The translations under genes were made by a program, and so were the position numbers. The notes beneath the pieces are model-generated. The model was given only the letters and a program-made list of their open reading frames with translations. It had not been told where the DNA came from and ran no database searches. A DNA stretch of 64,000 nt. Source: Paraescarpia echinospica. Lineage: Eukaryota > Annelida > Polychaeta > Sabellida > Siboglinidae. The stretch is taken from the NCBI GenBank assembly GCA_020002185.1, contig CM034534.1:69479946-69543945 (forward strand). The letters are read 5' to 3'. This document shows, one piece after another, positions 22,250-33,740 of the stretch (positions are counted from its first letter, which is position 1; each line of letters starts with the position of its first letter).

Positions 22250-23400
22250 ATTATAATAATAATAATATACTTTATTTATTTACTCATATCCAGAGTAGGA
22301 CTCTGTTCAAGGGTGTTGACATCTAATAGCTACTAAAATGTCGATAAAAGTATTAAACGTATAAAAAGACTAGAACTGCATTAAATGAAAATGTACTAAA
22401 CAAACCTAAGCTAAACGTATCAAGATATACATAAAATAATAATGATAAATAAATGCATTGACAATAAAATATTAATTAATAAATTATTAAAATAATCAGC
22501 TGGTTAAGCTAATTAAACGTCTAAAATGGCTAAAACTGCATTAAAATAAAATATACTAAACAAACTTAAGCTAGAAATGTCAAGACGTACATAACAGATA
22601 ATAATAATAATAATAAATAAGTAAACAATAAAATATTAATGAGTAAATAATTAAAATAATAAGCTAGTATAATAGTACAAAATAATAGTAATTATAAATA
22701 TTACGATGTGGATAGTGAATGGTATAGAGAACTAGATATTAAAGTCACGCTTGAAATAATGATTCTCAAGACGCGCTATCAATGTGTTCATTCACATTTT
22801 AAATGTGTTCATGCACGCAGATCCTCAGGTAGCCTGTTCCAAAGAGTCGGCACCACGCGAGAGAATGAACGGCGGCCATATCGTTCGAGGTTGTAGCGCG
22901 GAACGGCTAGGCAACGCGGTCGGCATATCGTAGGGCGCGGCGCGGCACGTACGGCTTATGATACAGTTAGTTTTCCCATTGGCGACCATGTTAACGTTTT
23001 GTCTGATTACAAGAAAACGTGACCTACAAAAACTTAAACCTATCACCTGCTGTTATCATTATCTCATTGACATGCTGGTCTAGTTTAGTCAAAATTTTAT
23101 ATTTCTAGCTCTCGTAAAATGCCTGTATGTGTGACATCCGTCTATATTTACGAAATTGCTGCCAACTATCCTTCCGCTTTTTCAAATCATGTAGAAATCC
23201 ACCTTTTTACAACTTCTATAATCACACCTGAAAATCTGACTACTCGAATGCACTTAATTCAGTGCAGGTGAGTTTTGTAAATGAGCGAAGCGAGGTACGC
23301 CGGCGTCCGATCGTGGAGATGCCATACAGGACAGCGTTCCCGTGGTCGAGCCATGGTGAAACAAGGGAGTGGACGAGAGTATTACATGTTGTAATAATTG
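22250..23400 (-). mobile_element. 3' part of an L2-like LINE with tandem duplicated tail
   Basis: On the minus strand the RT C-terminal blocks SLVSPWLDHGNAVLYGIS (near 23370-23310) and NLERYGRRSFSRVVPTLWNR + LPEDLRA (near 22895-22815) are readable in separate frames. The tail ends near 22250 with AATAAATAAAGTATATTATT and a short ATT repeat, as in LINE 3' ends. Within the tail a ~165-base unit (GTACTAAACAAAC..AAGCTA) is present twice, at about 22340-22500 and 22505-22670. Confidence 0.6.
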
Positions 23401-23639
23401 TCAGGCTTGTTCGTATCTTGGCAATGCGAAGTAGATTGGAGTAAGCAGCTTACGCTGAGCGCCTCTGGTGGTAGCTGTGTGTTGTATATTATCGTGGATG
23501 TCACTAGTTTAATGCGTTTTCCAAACATTCGGTGATTGTTATAATTGTACATCCGTTTTATAATACTACGCGCTATGCTTGGGTTCATGCTGATTGGAAC
23601 CATACTCGTGAATATTTATGATATTTGGACACAACAGCC

Positions 23640-25280
23640 TGCAGTCATACCTGTTCGTGTTAACGAAGACTACCCTGTTCTACCTATGTTGACCGACATT
23701 CGATACGACAGGCACGAACTGCTGCGCCGTAGCAAGGTAATAACGGAAGACAATAGACTCTCCGAGCCCGTGTATTGCCAGTAGAAGCTACATGGGATAA
23801 CCGTACCACCGCGTGGATGTCGAGCCGGTAAAAACCGTAGACACAAACGTACTTTAATACACTCTGCACCTGTTGTGCAATCGACCTCACCATCAGTTCA
23901 AGTGATATATGTAATCGTAACTGCCAGGACACATATCCCAAAACAATATCGTGGAAATCACCTTGCCGTAGTGATCCCTGCAACTTAATGCTCGATATGT
24001 CAGAAATGAACCGTTAACCATCAATGAATTCGTGACCGACCACGACATTGACATCGTAGCCATAACGCAACGTGGCTGAAAAAGAACAGCGACAAACCGA
24101 ACTGACGCCGAACGGATATACTTTCATCAACGTTCGGCGTCAGTTCGGTTCCACTGGAACACGTTACCATGCAAGGTGCTCCGTAAAACGAACTATGAGT
24201 CTTTCGAACTGATGCGTATCCGGTTCACTAGAGCCACTTCTAGAATGTTCAACCTGTGCACGTTCTACCGCCCGCCATCATCGGTTAAAACTCCCATGCC
24301 GATGGCGGGTTTCTACCTGGAACAAGAACACCTGTTTCGAGAGATGTCGAGATGTATAACACCAATGTGCATTGTTGGTGACATCAACTTCAGATACGAC
24401 GTTGGGGCAGAGCCCCGGCCGCTCGTGCAATCACTCGACTCACACAGTTTCACTCTACAAGTTGCAGAGCCTACACATTCTGCAGGCCACACATTCGACT
24501 TTGTGATAACACCGAAAGATGACAATATCGCTACTTCTGTTGACGTTATTCCGATGTCTATATCAGATCACCATGTTGTGCGCTACGTGCATGCTGCCAG
24601 ACATCGCATCACACCGCCGAGTGAAACACGTCGTTTTGTCACACCAACTGACACATTTACACCTAAAACAACACGTGAAATAACGGGTATCATCGCTAGA
24701 ATGTGTACGTCTTGCACACTTGATCTGTTACCATCCGATCATGTGAAACTTGCGATCATTGTTGCCGACATAACAAATGTATGTCTGGCAGGAAGGAACA
24801 ATGCCGGATAAACTGAAGCAAGCACTTGTGCTTCCACTTCTGAAGAAGCCGTCACTGTGTATGGATACCTTAAGTAACTACTGCCCAGTCAGCAACCTGT
24901 CCCAACTGTCGAAAGTGATTGAAAAGGTTGTGGGCAACAAATTGAACACTCACCTAGAAAATGAATCACTTATGGAAACATTTCAGTCCGCATACAAGCG
25001 AAACCACTCGACCGAGACAGCCCTACTGTGGATAGTCAACGCGACCAGGACTCCGCTAGACCGTTGGCAAGGTACGATCGTCGTACTCATCGATAGGCGC
25101 CGCAATTGACACTGTAGATCACGCAATACTACTGGCTCGCCTACAACGACGCTACGGCATCACCGGAATGGTTTTCCATTGGCTGGAATCTTCCCTAAAT
25201 AATCGCAGGCAGAGAGTCGTCATCGACCGCGTGTTATCCGGCGAGACGACTTTGTTAATGGGAGTGATTGGCATTGTTTT
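23640..25280 (+). pseudogene. L2/CR1-like LINE, endonuclease and partial RT
   Basis: The APE endonuclease is recognisable: VTDHDIDIVAIT near 24030, then FNLCTFYRPPSS near 24248, MCIVGDINFRYD near 24366, HSAGHTFDFVIT near 24478, and SISDHHVV (near 24558) with its catalytic DH. The RT begins after a deletion: LKQALVLPLLKKPSL, NYCPVSNLSQLSKVIEKVV, SAYKRNHSTETALL, then DTVDHAILLARL. It ends abruptly near 25270 before motif B and the YADD box. Stops and shifts (for example after DIVAITQRG) make it dead. Confidence 0.7.
24096..24149. repeat. perfect 19-bp inverted repeat, 16-base loop
   Basis: ACCGAACTGACGCCGAACG at 24096-24114 is exactly complementary to 24131-24149. It lies in the endonuclease region of the dead LINE, where part of the coding sequence has been copied in reverse. 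Confidence 0.9.
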
Positions 25281-25289
25281 GGTGGAATA

Positions 25290-26439
25290 TAAAAACAGGA
25301 AATTTCACCTATGGTCCAATCATGTTACTTTTTCACTAGGTACATCTGGCTATACATTTTAAAGTTTAATTTGAATGAAACGTTTAGTTAACTGAAACTT
25401 ATTGAAGCTGAGAAACATTCAATAATAAAATAATTTTGTTTGCACCATAAATCCAGCTGCTATTTCCATAAGCAGTATAAATACAACATTATACGTCGCA
25501 TGAAGTAATGTACAATATCAAAATATCATACGTAGTTATCTACTTACCTATGTATGTAGGGTTTAATTTTTTTTAAATGAATATTTATAAGAGCATAAAT
25601 AAAAACATTATTGTTGACAAAATATTAAAATATACTGCATCAATGTGACAACAAGGGACATACCTCAGATAGATACATGTTTGATTTTGTACTGGGAGTG
25701 CAATATTTGTTCTGCCCGTCATTTAGAGTAAAATATATTGAATTAATTTATGTAGAACTAACGTTTCGATGACAACAAATAAAGTGGCCATTGTATGATG
25801 GAAATAAAGTTGTAATGTTTTTAAGTAAAAGTAAAAGTAACGCAAAAACTGTGTTCAGTCATGATTGGTTTATTTAACTCAAGAAGATCCCTAAACAATT
25901 AGAATGCTGTGGAACATGTATATTTTATGAATTTTCAAAATTATTGTAAAAGCAACTTTGTCGATAACTTTTTAAACACTATTCCTACACAAACATATTT
26001 CAAAATGTTTTGAAGAATATGTTGTAGAACACAATCCAAACATTATGAGCATAAGAAGCATCGATTTCATTATTATGTACTCATATTTTGCAACATAATG
26101 ACGGGATGTTGTGCATTAGGATGCATATATCGATCGATTGTACAAATTTATTTGAAACATGTAGGATGTAAATATTCCAAGCAGAAGCCACACGGAAATA
26201 ATGTGGCAGATCAAAGTCAGACACCTTCTTCACTACTGTGTTAGTTAACACCATTGTCCAATTAATAGCACTGTTATGCATTTTGATACACAAAGCTATC
26301 AAATGCACACATTAGTTTGAAACACGAAGTTATGCACCACTTCCTAGTAGATGACGCACGGAACAGAATGGGGCAGAACAAAGTCAGGCACCATCTTATG
26401 TCATGTGACCCATTGTCCAATTAATGGCACTGTTGAAAG
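25290..26439. other. AT-rich non-coding stretch with an internal duplication
   Basis: No gene recognised. A block ending ACACCATTGTCCAATTAATA + GCACTGTT (about 26190-26278) recurs, diverged, at about 26355-26434. Confidence 0.5.
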
Positions 26440-26785
26440 TAAAAAGTAAAGGTAAGTTATTATATAGCGCAGTATCCAGTCCTCAGGACTGCTCAAAGCG
26501 CTTTACACTTTACTCCCTGGCAAACCTGTTCAATCGAACACCATCTCGACTTCTTTGGGAAGCATTCAGCCACGGTGTAATTAATGCGCGAGGACTATTC
26601 GTACGCAAATATCCACCACTATTTATAGCCAGGTACTGGTTCATACAGCGGAGTGAACTGAAGCAATGTAGAGTAAACGAACTTGCCCAAGGTTCGACAC
26701 CGTCGCACACGGTTCGAACCCTCATTCTCTCAGTCGAGAGTCCGAAGCTCTTACCGCTGCGCTACTGCGCTTCCCTGTTGAATAG
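26440..26785 (-). mobile_element. tRNA-derived SINE, copy 2
   Basis: Same family as 21456-21770 and better preserved. On the minus strand the head reads GGAAGCGCAGTAGCGCAGCG..., with A-box-like TAGCGCAGCGG and B-box GGTTCGAACC, and the tail has AGCGCTTTGAGCAGTCCTGA followed by GCGCTATATAATAACTTACC. The combination of tRNA head and an AGCGCT...GCGCTATATAA tail is that of LINE-mobilised SINEs. Confidence 0.75.
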
Positions 26786-27262
26786 AGGAGCTCTTCAATT
26801 TCCTCTTTCTTTCAGCATGGCTATTTTCAAACTGTTCATGGTCAAAATGTTCCTGCAAATCAACAAAGTTGAATTTAGGAAATTTAATGTAAAATGAATT
26901 AACTAATTCAACACTGTGTAAATTAATTCACTTTAGATATTAGATTATGGGAGTTATCACCAAGTTTACAGCTGGCTAAATGAAAAGAAATACAAGAGAG
27001 CCTTGTTATGCTGATTCAGTTATACTAAGATCCCAATCCATTACTATGGCCAACTTTTAATTTGCTTCTACATGTTTACCTGTATGCCTTGGTCATATAC
27101 AGGGCACTCCAGATATCTCGAACTCACATGAATTGATTTCCGCTAAGTTAAAAGGAAAAAAAACATATATTGCTTGAATTCATGTTATGATACATCCTGC
27201 TATCTATTTCCACGTCCACCAAGCCAACAAAAATCAATAAATTAGAAATTCCACATTTTATG
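26786..27262. other. non-coding stretch
   Basis: AT-rich DNA, nothing recognised. Confidence 0.4.
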
Positions 27263-28090
27263 CTGTCCAGCTACAGAAAGTAACGTATATAATATCACTA
27301 GAATATCTATATATGAAGCAGTAGTTGTACAATTTATCATAACAACTTAAATCATTCAGAGAATTTCCGCTGGTGCCGCTAGCTCTGTGGGTGCGCGCGT
27401 TGGTTTCTTGTCATTTATTTTACATTCGGGCGACGCCGGTTCAATTCTGACAGCATGCATACCATTGATTTTGTTTATGTGTTCACGAAGTAATATAAAC
27501 CAAATCATTTTATACTATAATGCACTGTTTGTAAATAATTTTTATTTTTGTAGTAATTATTTATTCGCCACAAAAAATGAAAATATGGTCATTACATAAC
27601 GATGTTTCTAAATTTTATTTATTCAAACAAATATAATGGAATGGATATATTAATTGTACATATATTGTAATTATATATATATATATAAACACATTGTGAT
27701 CTGTCTGGATAAATAAAATTTAGAAACATTGTTATATATAATGACCAAATTTTTATGGCGAATAAATAATTACTACAAAAATAAAAAATATTTGCAATGC
27801 ATTATAGTATACAAAGTGATTTGGTTTATATTACTTCGTCAAAACATAAACAAAAAAGTGTAAAGAAAATCAAGGGTTTGCATGCTGTCAGGATTGAACC
27901 GGCGTCGCCCGATTATAAAATAAACGGAAAGAAACCAACGCGTCTACCAACTGAGCTAGCGGCACCGACATAAATTCACTGACTGATTTAAGTTGTTATG
28001 ATAAATTGTACAACTCCTGCTTCATATATTGATATTCTAGTGATATTATGAGCTTATACACGTTACTTTCTGTAGCTGGATACAATATCT
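27263..28090. repeat. inverted duplication carrying two opposed tRNA-SINEs
   Basis: Left arm about 27263-27635, right arm about 27695-28090, joined by a short AT-rich centre. Each arm contains a tRNA-like head. The right one (minus strand, near 27967) is better preserved: GGTGCCGCTAGCTCAGTTGG (perfect A-box) and CGCCGGTTCAATCC (B-box). Homology continues about 110 bases beyond the tRNA heads, so a whole locus, not just a SINE, was inverted. Confidence 0.75.
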
Positions 28091-28103
28091 GTTTGCATAT
28101 CAA

Positions 28104-28298
28104 ATGCAATAATACAGTTTTAATGACTTCGATAGCATGTATAGCAGTTTAATATTGTACACGTATCTACGTATTTTTCTAATAAATTATTTTTTGGTAA
28201 TTACGCAAAAAACAATTTATTAGAAAAATACGTAGATACGTGTACAATATTAAACTGCTATACATGCTATCAAAGTAATTAAAACTGTATTATTGCAT
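28104..28298. repeat. 195-bp near-perfect hairpin
   Basis: The left arm (ATGCAATAATACAGTTTTAA ... GTACACGTATCTACG ... CTAATAAATT) is followed after a ~25-base loop by its near-perfect reverse complement. Arms are about 80 bases. It could be a MITE or a small-RNA precursor; no transposon ends were identified. Confidence 0.8.
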
Positions 28299-28539
28299 GT
28301 GATATGTATGGATATGTATTGTATATATATAAATCAGCATATGGATATTGTATTTATTGCATATACACATACATATCAAGTATATTGATGTGTACTATCG
28401 AAAACTGGTATTTGTTTAATTTAACATGCCATTAATACTCCAATACATGCATATATGTAATCAAGTAATCTCGGTTTCTTTTCTTTTCCTGCACATTTAG
28501 ATTAGCACTTCTTTCGGTAAATTGAGTTGAAAGAAATTA

Positions 28540-28668
28540 TTATTGTGGCTCCTATGAGAGCGACTGTTATTGTCTTAATAGGAGTCACAGACCGCATCTA
28601 ATTTGAAATTACACTGCATTTGTATATATACATGCCTATTCATGTTACGTTAATTTGATATTATACAC
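28540..28668 (+). mobile_element. LINE 3'-end fragment
   Basis: GGCTCCTATGAGAGCGACTG followed by TTAATAGGAGTCACAGACC can form a stem and parallels the LINE tail at 3178-3225 (GGCTCCTGTG...TTAATGGGAGTC). It is a diverged, truncated relative. Confidence 0.5.
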
Positions 28669-28684
28669 ATATTGTAATTAGGGT

Positions 28685-28811
28685 TGTAACGAAACTCGCT
28701 GTTTGTATTGGTTATAAATAACATTTTATTGAGTACTGAACCTGATGCCATCGGTTCTGGTTAACCAGGGGATTGATCCCCCGACATCTGCCTCATATAC
28801 GTATTGTCACA
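28685..28811 (-). repeat. Gypsy 3' LTR
   Basis: Starts TGTAACGAAACTCGCTGTTT and ends GTATTGTCACA on the plus strand. It matches the LTR at 33072-33198 except for four substitutions. It is unusually short for an LTR. Confidence 0.95.
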
Positions 28812-28820
28812 TCTCTCCTC
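28812..28820 (-). promoter_or_regulatory. polypurine tract
   Basis: On the minus strand GAGGAGAGA lies directly before the 3' LTR, where plus-strand DNA synthesis is primed. Confidence 0.6.
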
Positions 28821-28926
28821 TAAACAAAACTCGAACAGTGAACACAACTAGAACAGTCAAAACTAGAACATGGCAACAGTTGATATGATGTGAATCGATA
28901 TCGATCTAATCATTCGCATGATGTAG

Positions 28927-30442
28927 TCACACGTAATCATGTAGATGGCTGGGCCTGCGTGTGGCCCGACCTGATCGCCGAGGGCTGTGCACCACTGCTG
29001 GCTGAGGTGCTTGACCATTCACCTGCGCATCACACTGCCGTGGGCTTTGCCACACTGCCGGCTGAGGTGGTTGACCATTCACTTGCGCATCACACTGCAC
29101 TGACTCAGCTGCCCCGTTGCCCTCGACCGTTGGCTTGTCATCATGAGGAGACCCATTATATTCCATCGGGTCCCTCACGGGTGGTTCGCCAGCAGACACT
29201 AGCTGACGACGATTTCGCCGATACGTAACGCCATCCACGTCGACTTTGTAACTCCTTGGAGCTACTTGGCGTATGCAGGTGCCTACACTCCATCGCTTCT
29301 GGCCCGGTAACCGCATACGAACGGTGTCTCCAGGCTCAAGCGATGACAGCGGCTTCGCGTGTTGGTCTGAGTAGAATTTCTGTCGTCGTTTTGCGCCCGT
29401 CAGCCCCCGCGTCTCGTCCTCGGTAGAGTGTCGCGGCATCAGTAGCTTGCCCGCCGCTGGTAGCAACGTCTTACACCGACGTCCCATCAAACGTTGCGCA
29501 GGGCTGGTGCCGACACCCTCAGTAGGTGTGTTCCTCAAGTCTAACAGCGCCAGAAACTCGGATTCGTTGGAGTCACGACATTTCGCGAACAGTCGTTTGA
29601 CCGTTTTCACCGCATTTTCGGCTTTTCCATTTGAAGTCGGATATCGCGGTGATGACGTAACATGCTCGAAACGCCACTTTGCTGCGAATACCGCAAACTC
29701 AGCAGATGCGAATTGTGGCCCGTTGACGCTCATCACCTTATCCGGTATGCCGTGACGTGCGAATTGCTTCGCCATCTCATGGATGACACTGCGTGATGTC
29801 AACGACCCCAGACGCGCAACCTCGACGAAATTGCTGTAGTAGTCGACGATAACGAGGAGTGTACGCCCATCGCTTTCACACAGATCGACCGCGACTTTCG
29901 ACCAAGGTCTCGCAATGACTTCGTGTTGCATCAGAGGTTCCTTGCTCACACGCCGACACGTAGGCTCGAACCTCTGCCGACATACGTGGCCAGTAGAGCG
30001 TGTCGCGCATTCGGCGCAAACAACCCTCTATACCCATATGTGTCGTATGGGCCACCGTCATCAACTCTCTGCGCATTGACGTCGGCACCACCAGTTGATC
30101 GCGCTTGAACACTAGCGCATCCTGTACCGTTAGTTCATCTCGTGAATCGAAATACGGCCGCACACAATCAGGAACCCCCGACTTCGTCGACGGCCATCCT
30201 CGCCGAATGACATCTCTCAGCTTCTGCAAGACCCCATCCTGCTCCGAAGCCAACTGCAACTGCTGCCATCTCTTGTCTGTCACAGGCAGAGTCGTTCTGT
30301 GGTCTATCGTCTCGCACTCCTTCGCTAACTCACACGCGCACACTTCTGGTAGATAAGCTCGGCTCAGGGTGTCCGCCAAATACATGGTGTCGCCACGCTT
30401 GTATTTCAGGTTGATGTCGTACTTCTGGATAGCAAGAAGCAT
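28927..30442 (-). pseudogene. Gypsy integrase region, frameshifted
   Basis: Two overlapping frames continue the pol gene. The first (29876-30442) holds the end of RNase H (DTMYLADTLSRAYLP) and the integrase zinc module start (HTTHMGIEGCLRRMRDTLYW). A shift near 29940 follows, and the second frame holds the integrase core: AVDLCE, then SVNGPQF, where the second catalytic Asp of the usual SDNGPQF is Val, then the Glu in SNGKAENAV. A C-terminal DNA-binding-like region and a direct duplication (QCDAQVNGQPPQPAV twice) end it. The Asp change alone should abolish integration. Confidence 0.8.
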
Positions 30443-32958
30443 CCGCTGCAGTCTTTTGGTGCCGAATCGAGTTTTTTCCGCATGATGATTTCGAGAGGCT
30501 GATGATCACTTTCGACGTTCACATTTGCTCGACCGTAAACGTAAGCGTCCAACCGTTGGCATGCAAACACAACAGCCAACAGTTCTTTCTCTATCTGCGC
30601 GTAACGCTCTTCTGTTGGCGTTAGGGCCCTAGACGCATAGGCCACCGGTTGACCCGCCTGCAACAGCGCCGCTCCTAAACCCGACTGCGATGCATCGCAC
30701 TGCAGTGTCACTTCCTCGTCTAGGTTATAGTACCTGAGTACCGGCGTGCTCGTTACTGCCGATTTGATCGCCTCAAACGCCTTCTGTTGTGGTTCGTCCC
30801 ATTGGAAGTCTGCCTCCTTCAATGTCAGCTCACGCAACGCCTTCGTTGTGTCTGACAAGTGCGGCAAGAATTTCGCCAGGTACTGAGTCATTCCTAAGAG
30901 ACGCTGCACTGCCGGAACATCCGTGGGTCTTGGCATCTCTAAGATTGCCCGCACTTTTCTGGGATCCACTTTCAACCCCTCTTTAGTCATGACGTGACCG
31001 ATAAAAGGAATCTCAGGTATGCGCAGTTGCATCTTGTTTGTGTTTAGTTTAACACCTCTATCCTCGCACCGTTGAACGAAAGCCATCATATTTGTATCAT
31101 GACTGCGATGTGCCTCCGAGATGTTATCTCCAAAACCAACGACTGCAAAATCGTCTGCAATGACTTCGATTCCTGACAGTCCTTCCACGAGTTGGTGCAT
31201 TTTCCGCTGGAACACCTCCGGAGCTGAGCATATGCCAAATGGGAGCCTTTTCCATCTGTACCGGCCGAATGGAGTGTTGAATGTCGTAAGAAACGAGGAT
31301 GGTTCATCCAGCATGACGTGCCAGAACCCGCTGCGAACGTCGAGTAGCGAAAACACTTTCGCTCCGTGTAGCCGCGTTGCTACGTCCTCAATGGTTGGCA
31401 GAGGATAATGCTCTCGTTCTATGGCGCGATTCAGATGTTTGGGATCCAAACAGATCCTTAGACTTTGCGAGTCTCTTTTCGGCACCACGACCATACTGTT
31501 TATCCACTTGGTGGGCTGTGTCACTGGAGCGATTATCTGCTGTCTCTGTAGATCATCCAACGAGTCTTGCAACCGCGCACGGATTGCCACGGGCACGCGT
31601 CGTGGGGCATGTTGCACCGGATCTACACTCTCGTCCACCTTGATGTGGTATTCCCCTTCCATACAGCCGACACCATCGCCGAACACTTTTGGGAATCGCT
31701 CGATCAACGACTCACGATTTATCTGCGTATCATCTTTGCTCACAGAGTACACAGGCGATGCTTGCTTTTCTGGTTGGTTGAGTTCATCATTGTCGTGGTA
31801 TTCTATCAGTTTCATGCCGATGCACGCCTTGCGCCCCAGGATAGGACGGATGTGATCGCTGTCAATGAGTTTACACTCAAGTTTGCAATGAATGTCTCTG
31901 CGTGACACCCGAATCGTGACATGACCCACGACAGCAAGCTTATCCCCACCATACGCCACGATCGACGACGTCACTGGTCTCACGAAACGTCTGTTATAGT
32001 CTTTGGTCGCTTTCTCGTACAGAGACAAAGGAATCACGTTGCACTGTGCTCCAGAGTCTATCTGGAACCGCAGGTAGTTTCCCGACTCCTGTTTGACGGT
32101 GACTACCTGTGACGCGTCAACCGTCGATACTTCGCTCAGCATAAAGACCTCTTCCTCATCGTCGACTGCGCGCACTGATCGAGTCTTAGTCGTATGCCTG
32201 CATCTGTTCGAAAAATGTCCGATCTGCTGACATTTGAAACACTTTTTATCGAATGCGGGGCAGTTTGTCTCTTCCGTCAAGTCATGTCTCCGCCCGCACT
32301 TCCCGCAGTAACCGGCTGAAGCGCTGTCTCTGCCTCTAACAGCCGGTCCTCGTTGTTGCCGCTTGCTCTCTGATTTCACAGCGTGCACTGCCTGATCACC
32401 GTCTGCCATTATCTTCATCTGAGTGGCCATGCTTTCGGCTGCCCTGCAGATTTCATCCGTTTTCTCTAACGTCAGGTTAGTCTCCCTCAGCAACCGCTCT
32501 CTAACTTTATTGTCTGTGATACCGAAGAGCAACCTGTCCCTGAGGATTTCTTTTGGGGTAATTACATCAAATTGGCAGGATTCTGACAACTTTCGTAGTG
32601 CCGTTCTGTAGTGTTCGTATGGCTCGCCAGGTTCCTGTTGTCGCTTGTTTAAAACGATTCTCTCAAACGGTACATTTTTCGTCGGTTGACAGTACTGGGC
32701 AAACTTCTCCAATACTGGCCCAATCCGCTGTTCGTCGCCGTCTGTTGTCCACTCCGTGAACGTAGAGAACACCTCCCGCGCATCTTCCCCAATGACTGTT
32801 AGAAGGGTGGCGACCTGCACCGGCTCTGGTTTGTTAGCCAGTTCAGTGGCTAGGGCATAGTTCGACCATGCACTGTGGAATTTTCGCCATTTTTCAGCCG
32901 CATTGACGTTATTTATTTCTAACGACTGCGGCGGCGGTAATGCGAAACTCGCTGCCAT
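30406..32958 (-). CDS. Gypsy gag-protease-RT-RNase H polyprotein
   Basis: I take ATG 32958 as start (MAASFALPPPQ), since the further upstream codon is GTG. About 850 residues. Gag-like N-terminus with a zinc knuckle CFKCQQIGHFSNRC, protease FQIDSGAQCNV (DSG), RT with LDVRSGFWHV, LPFGICSAPEVFQ and the catalytic box VIADDF (the first residue of the usual YxDD is Ile), and RNase H LQCDASQSGLGAALL. It leaves frame near 30440. Gag and pol are one frame, with no gag-pol shift site seen. Confidence 0.9.
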   Translation of the reverse strand: MAASFALPPPQSLEINNVNAAEKWRKFHSAWSNYALATELANKPEPVQVATLLTVIGEDAREVFSTFTEWTTDGDEQRIGPVLEKFAQYCQPTKNVPFERIVLNKRQQEPGEPYEHYRTALRKLSESCQFDVITPKEILRDRLLFGITDNKVRERLLRETNLTLEKTDEICRAAESMATQMKIMADGDQAVHAVKSESKRQQRGPAVRGRDSASAGYCGKCGRRHDLTEETNCPAFDKKCFKCQQIGHFSNRCRHTTKTRSVRAVDDEEEVFMLSEVSTVDASQVVTVKQESGNYLRFQIDSGAQCNVIPLSLYEKATKDYNRRFVRPVTSSIVAYGGDKLAVVGHVTIRVSRRDIHCKLECKLIDSDHIRPILGRKACIGMKLIEYHDNDELNQPEKQASPVYSVSKDDTQINRESLIERFPKVFGDGVGCMEGEYHIKVDESVDPVQHAPRRVPVAIRARLQDSLDDLQRQQIIAPVTQPTKWINSMVVVPKRDSQSLRICLDPKHLNRAIEREHYPLPTIEDVATRLHGAKVFSLLDVRSGFWHVMLDEPSSFLTTFNTPFGRYRWKRLPFGICSAPEVFQRKMHQLVEGLSGIEVIADDFAVVGFGDNISEAHRSHDTNMMAFVQRCEDRGVKLNTNKMQLRIPEIPFIGHVMTKEGLKVDPRKVRAILEMPRPTDVPAVQRLLGMTQYLAKFLPHLSDTTKALRELTLKEADFQWDEPQQKAFEAIKSAVTSTPVLRYYNLDEEVTLQCDASQSGLGAALLQAGQPVAYASRALTPTEERYAQIEKELLAVVFACQRLDAYVYGRANVNVESDHQPLEIIMRKKLDSAPKDCSGCFLLSRSTTST

Positions 32959-33057
32959 TATCGCCCACTTCACTCAACATGCGACTTTATTGTCTTTGTT
33001 ACGGCGTTTTGTTCTGAAATAACCGAGTACACTGTTCAACAATGACTCGATTAAAAC

Positions 33058-33071
33058 CACCGCTGCCACCA
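33058..33071 (-). promoter_or_regulatory. primer-binding site
   Basis: TGGTGGCAGCGGTGG on the minus strand directly follows the 5' LTR, where a tRNA 3' end would prime reverse transcription. Which tRNA is not determined. Confidence 0.55.
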
Positions 33072-33198
33072 TGTAACGAAACTCGCTGTTTGTATTGGTT
33101 ATAAATCACATTTTATTGAGTACTGAACCTGATGCCATCGGTGCTGAGTAACCAGGGGATTGATCCCCCGACATCTGCCTCATATACGTATTGTCACA
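33072..33198 (-). repeat. Gypsy 5' LTR
   Basis: 127 bases, same ends as the 3' LTR. It is flanked on its outer side by AGGGT, the target duplication. Confidence 0.95.
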
Positions 33199-33740
33199 AG
33201 GGTCTAAATAAAACTTTCTTGTTCTATGTATGTTTATTGGTGTAGATTATCTCCCGCTGGTTGCATTCGATATAATGATTCTGAAAACGAGCCCAAGCTC
33301 GGCGAAACTTAGTCGACTGTAATTGTAGGCCCATTCGCATTCGTTGTTTTGAATAAAATTCGATTCATGTGGAACCGTTAGATAACTGCATGTTCCTCTT
33401 TGATGACTAGTGTTTATATTACGTCGGAATATTGCACAATAACTCATTCTGACGCTCTTTTCGACCAAAAAGCTATCCTTGTAAACATGCTATGAATGCA
33501 TGGAAAGGGTCGGCCTGATGCTAGTGTGTGTCATAAGTAAAGGCACGATACCACGTGATCGCCTAGCTCATTAAAATTTAATTTTCCGCGGGAATCGCTT
33601 CACAGACGGGCTTAAAATCGAATTGATGCTACAAATGTATTTTTCTGTATTTGTTTAATGTTGCCAAATGTTACATATAATGTTAAACTTTGTGTACACG
33701 TGGAAAAAGGATTTTAGCTAATGCCTTATTTTTATTTCCT

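Larger units (their letters stand above)
28685..33198 (-). mobile_element. Gypsy LTR retrotransposon with 127-bp LTRs
   Basis: Bounded by two 127-base LTRs (TGTAAC...GTCACA on the plus strand) and by a 5-base target duplication AGGGT at 28680-28684 and 33199-33203. Order on the minus strand is LTR, primer site, gag, protease, RT, RNase H, integrase, polypurine tract, LTR. The two LTRs differ at 4 positions that I can count. The coding part has two frameshifts and an integrase active-site change. The same locus in the other arm of the large inverted duplication lacks the insertion. Confidence 0.95.

Noticed and set aside
27372..27975. Functional tRNA genes
   Set aside because: A- and B-boxes are good, but the region between does not give a clear cloverleaf and both copies lie in a repeated SINE context, so they are called SINE heads.
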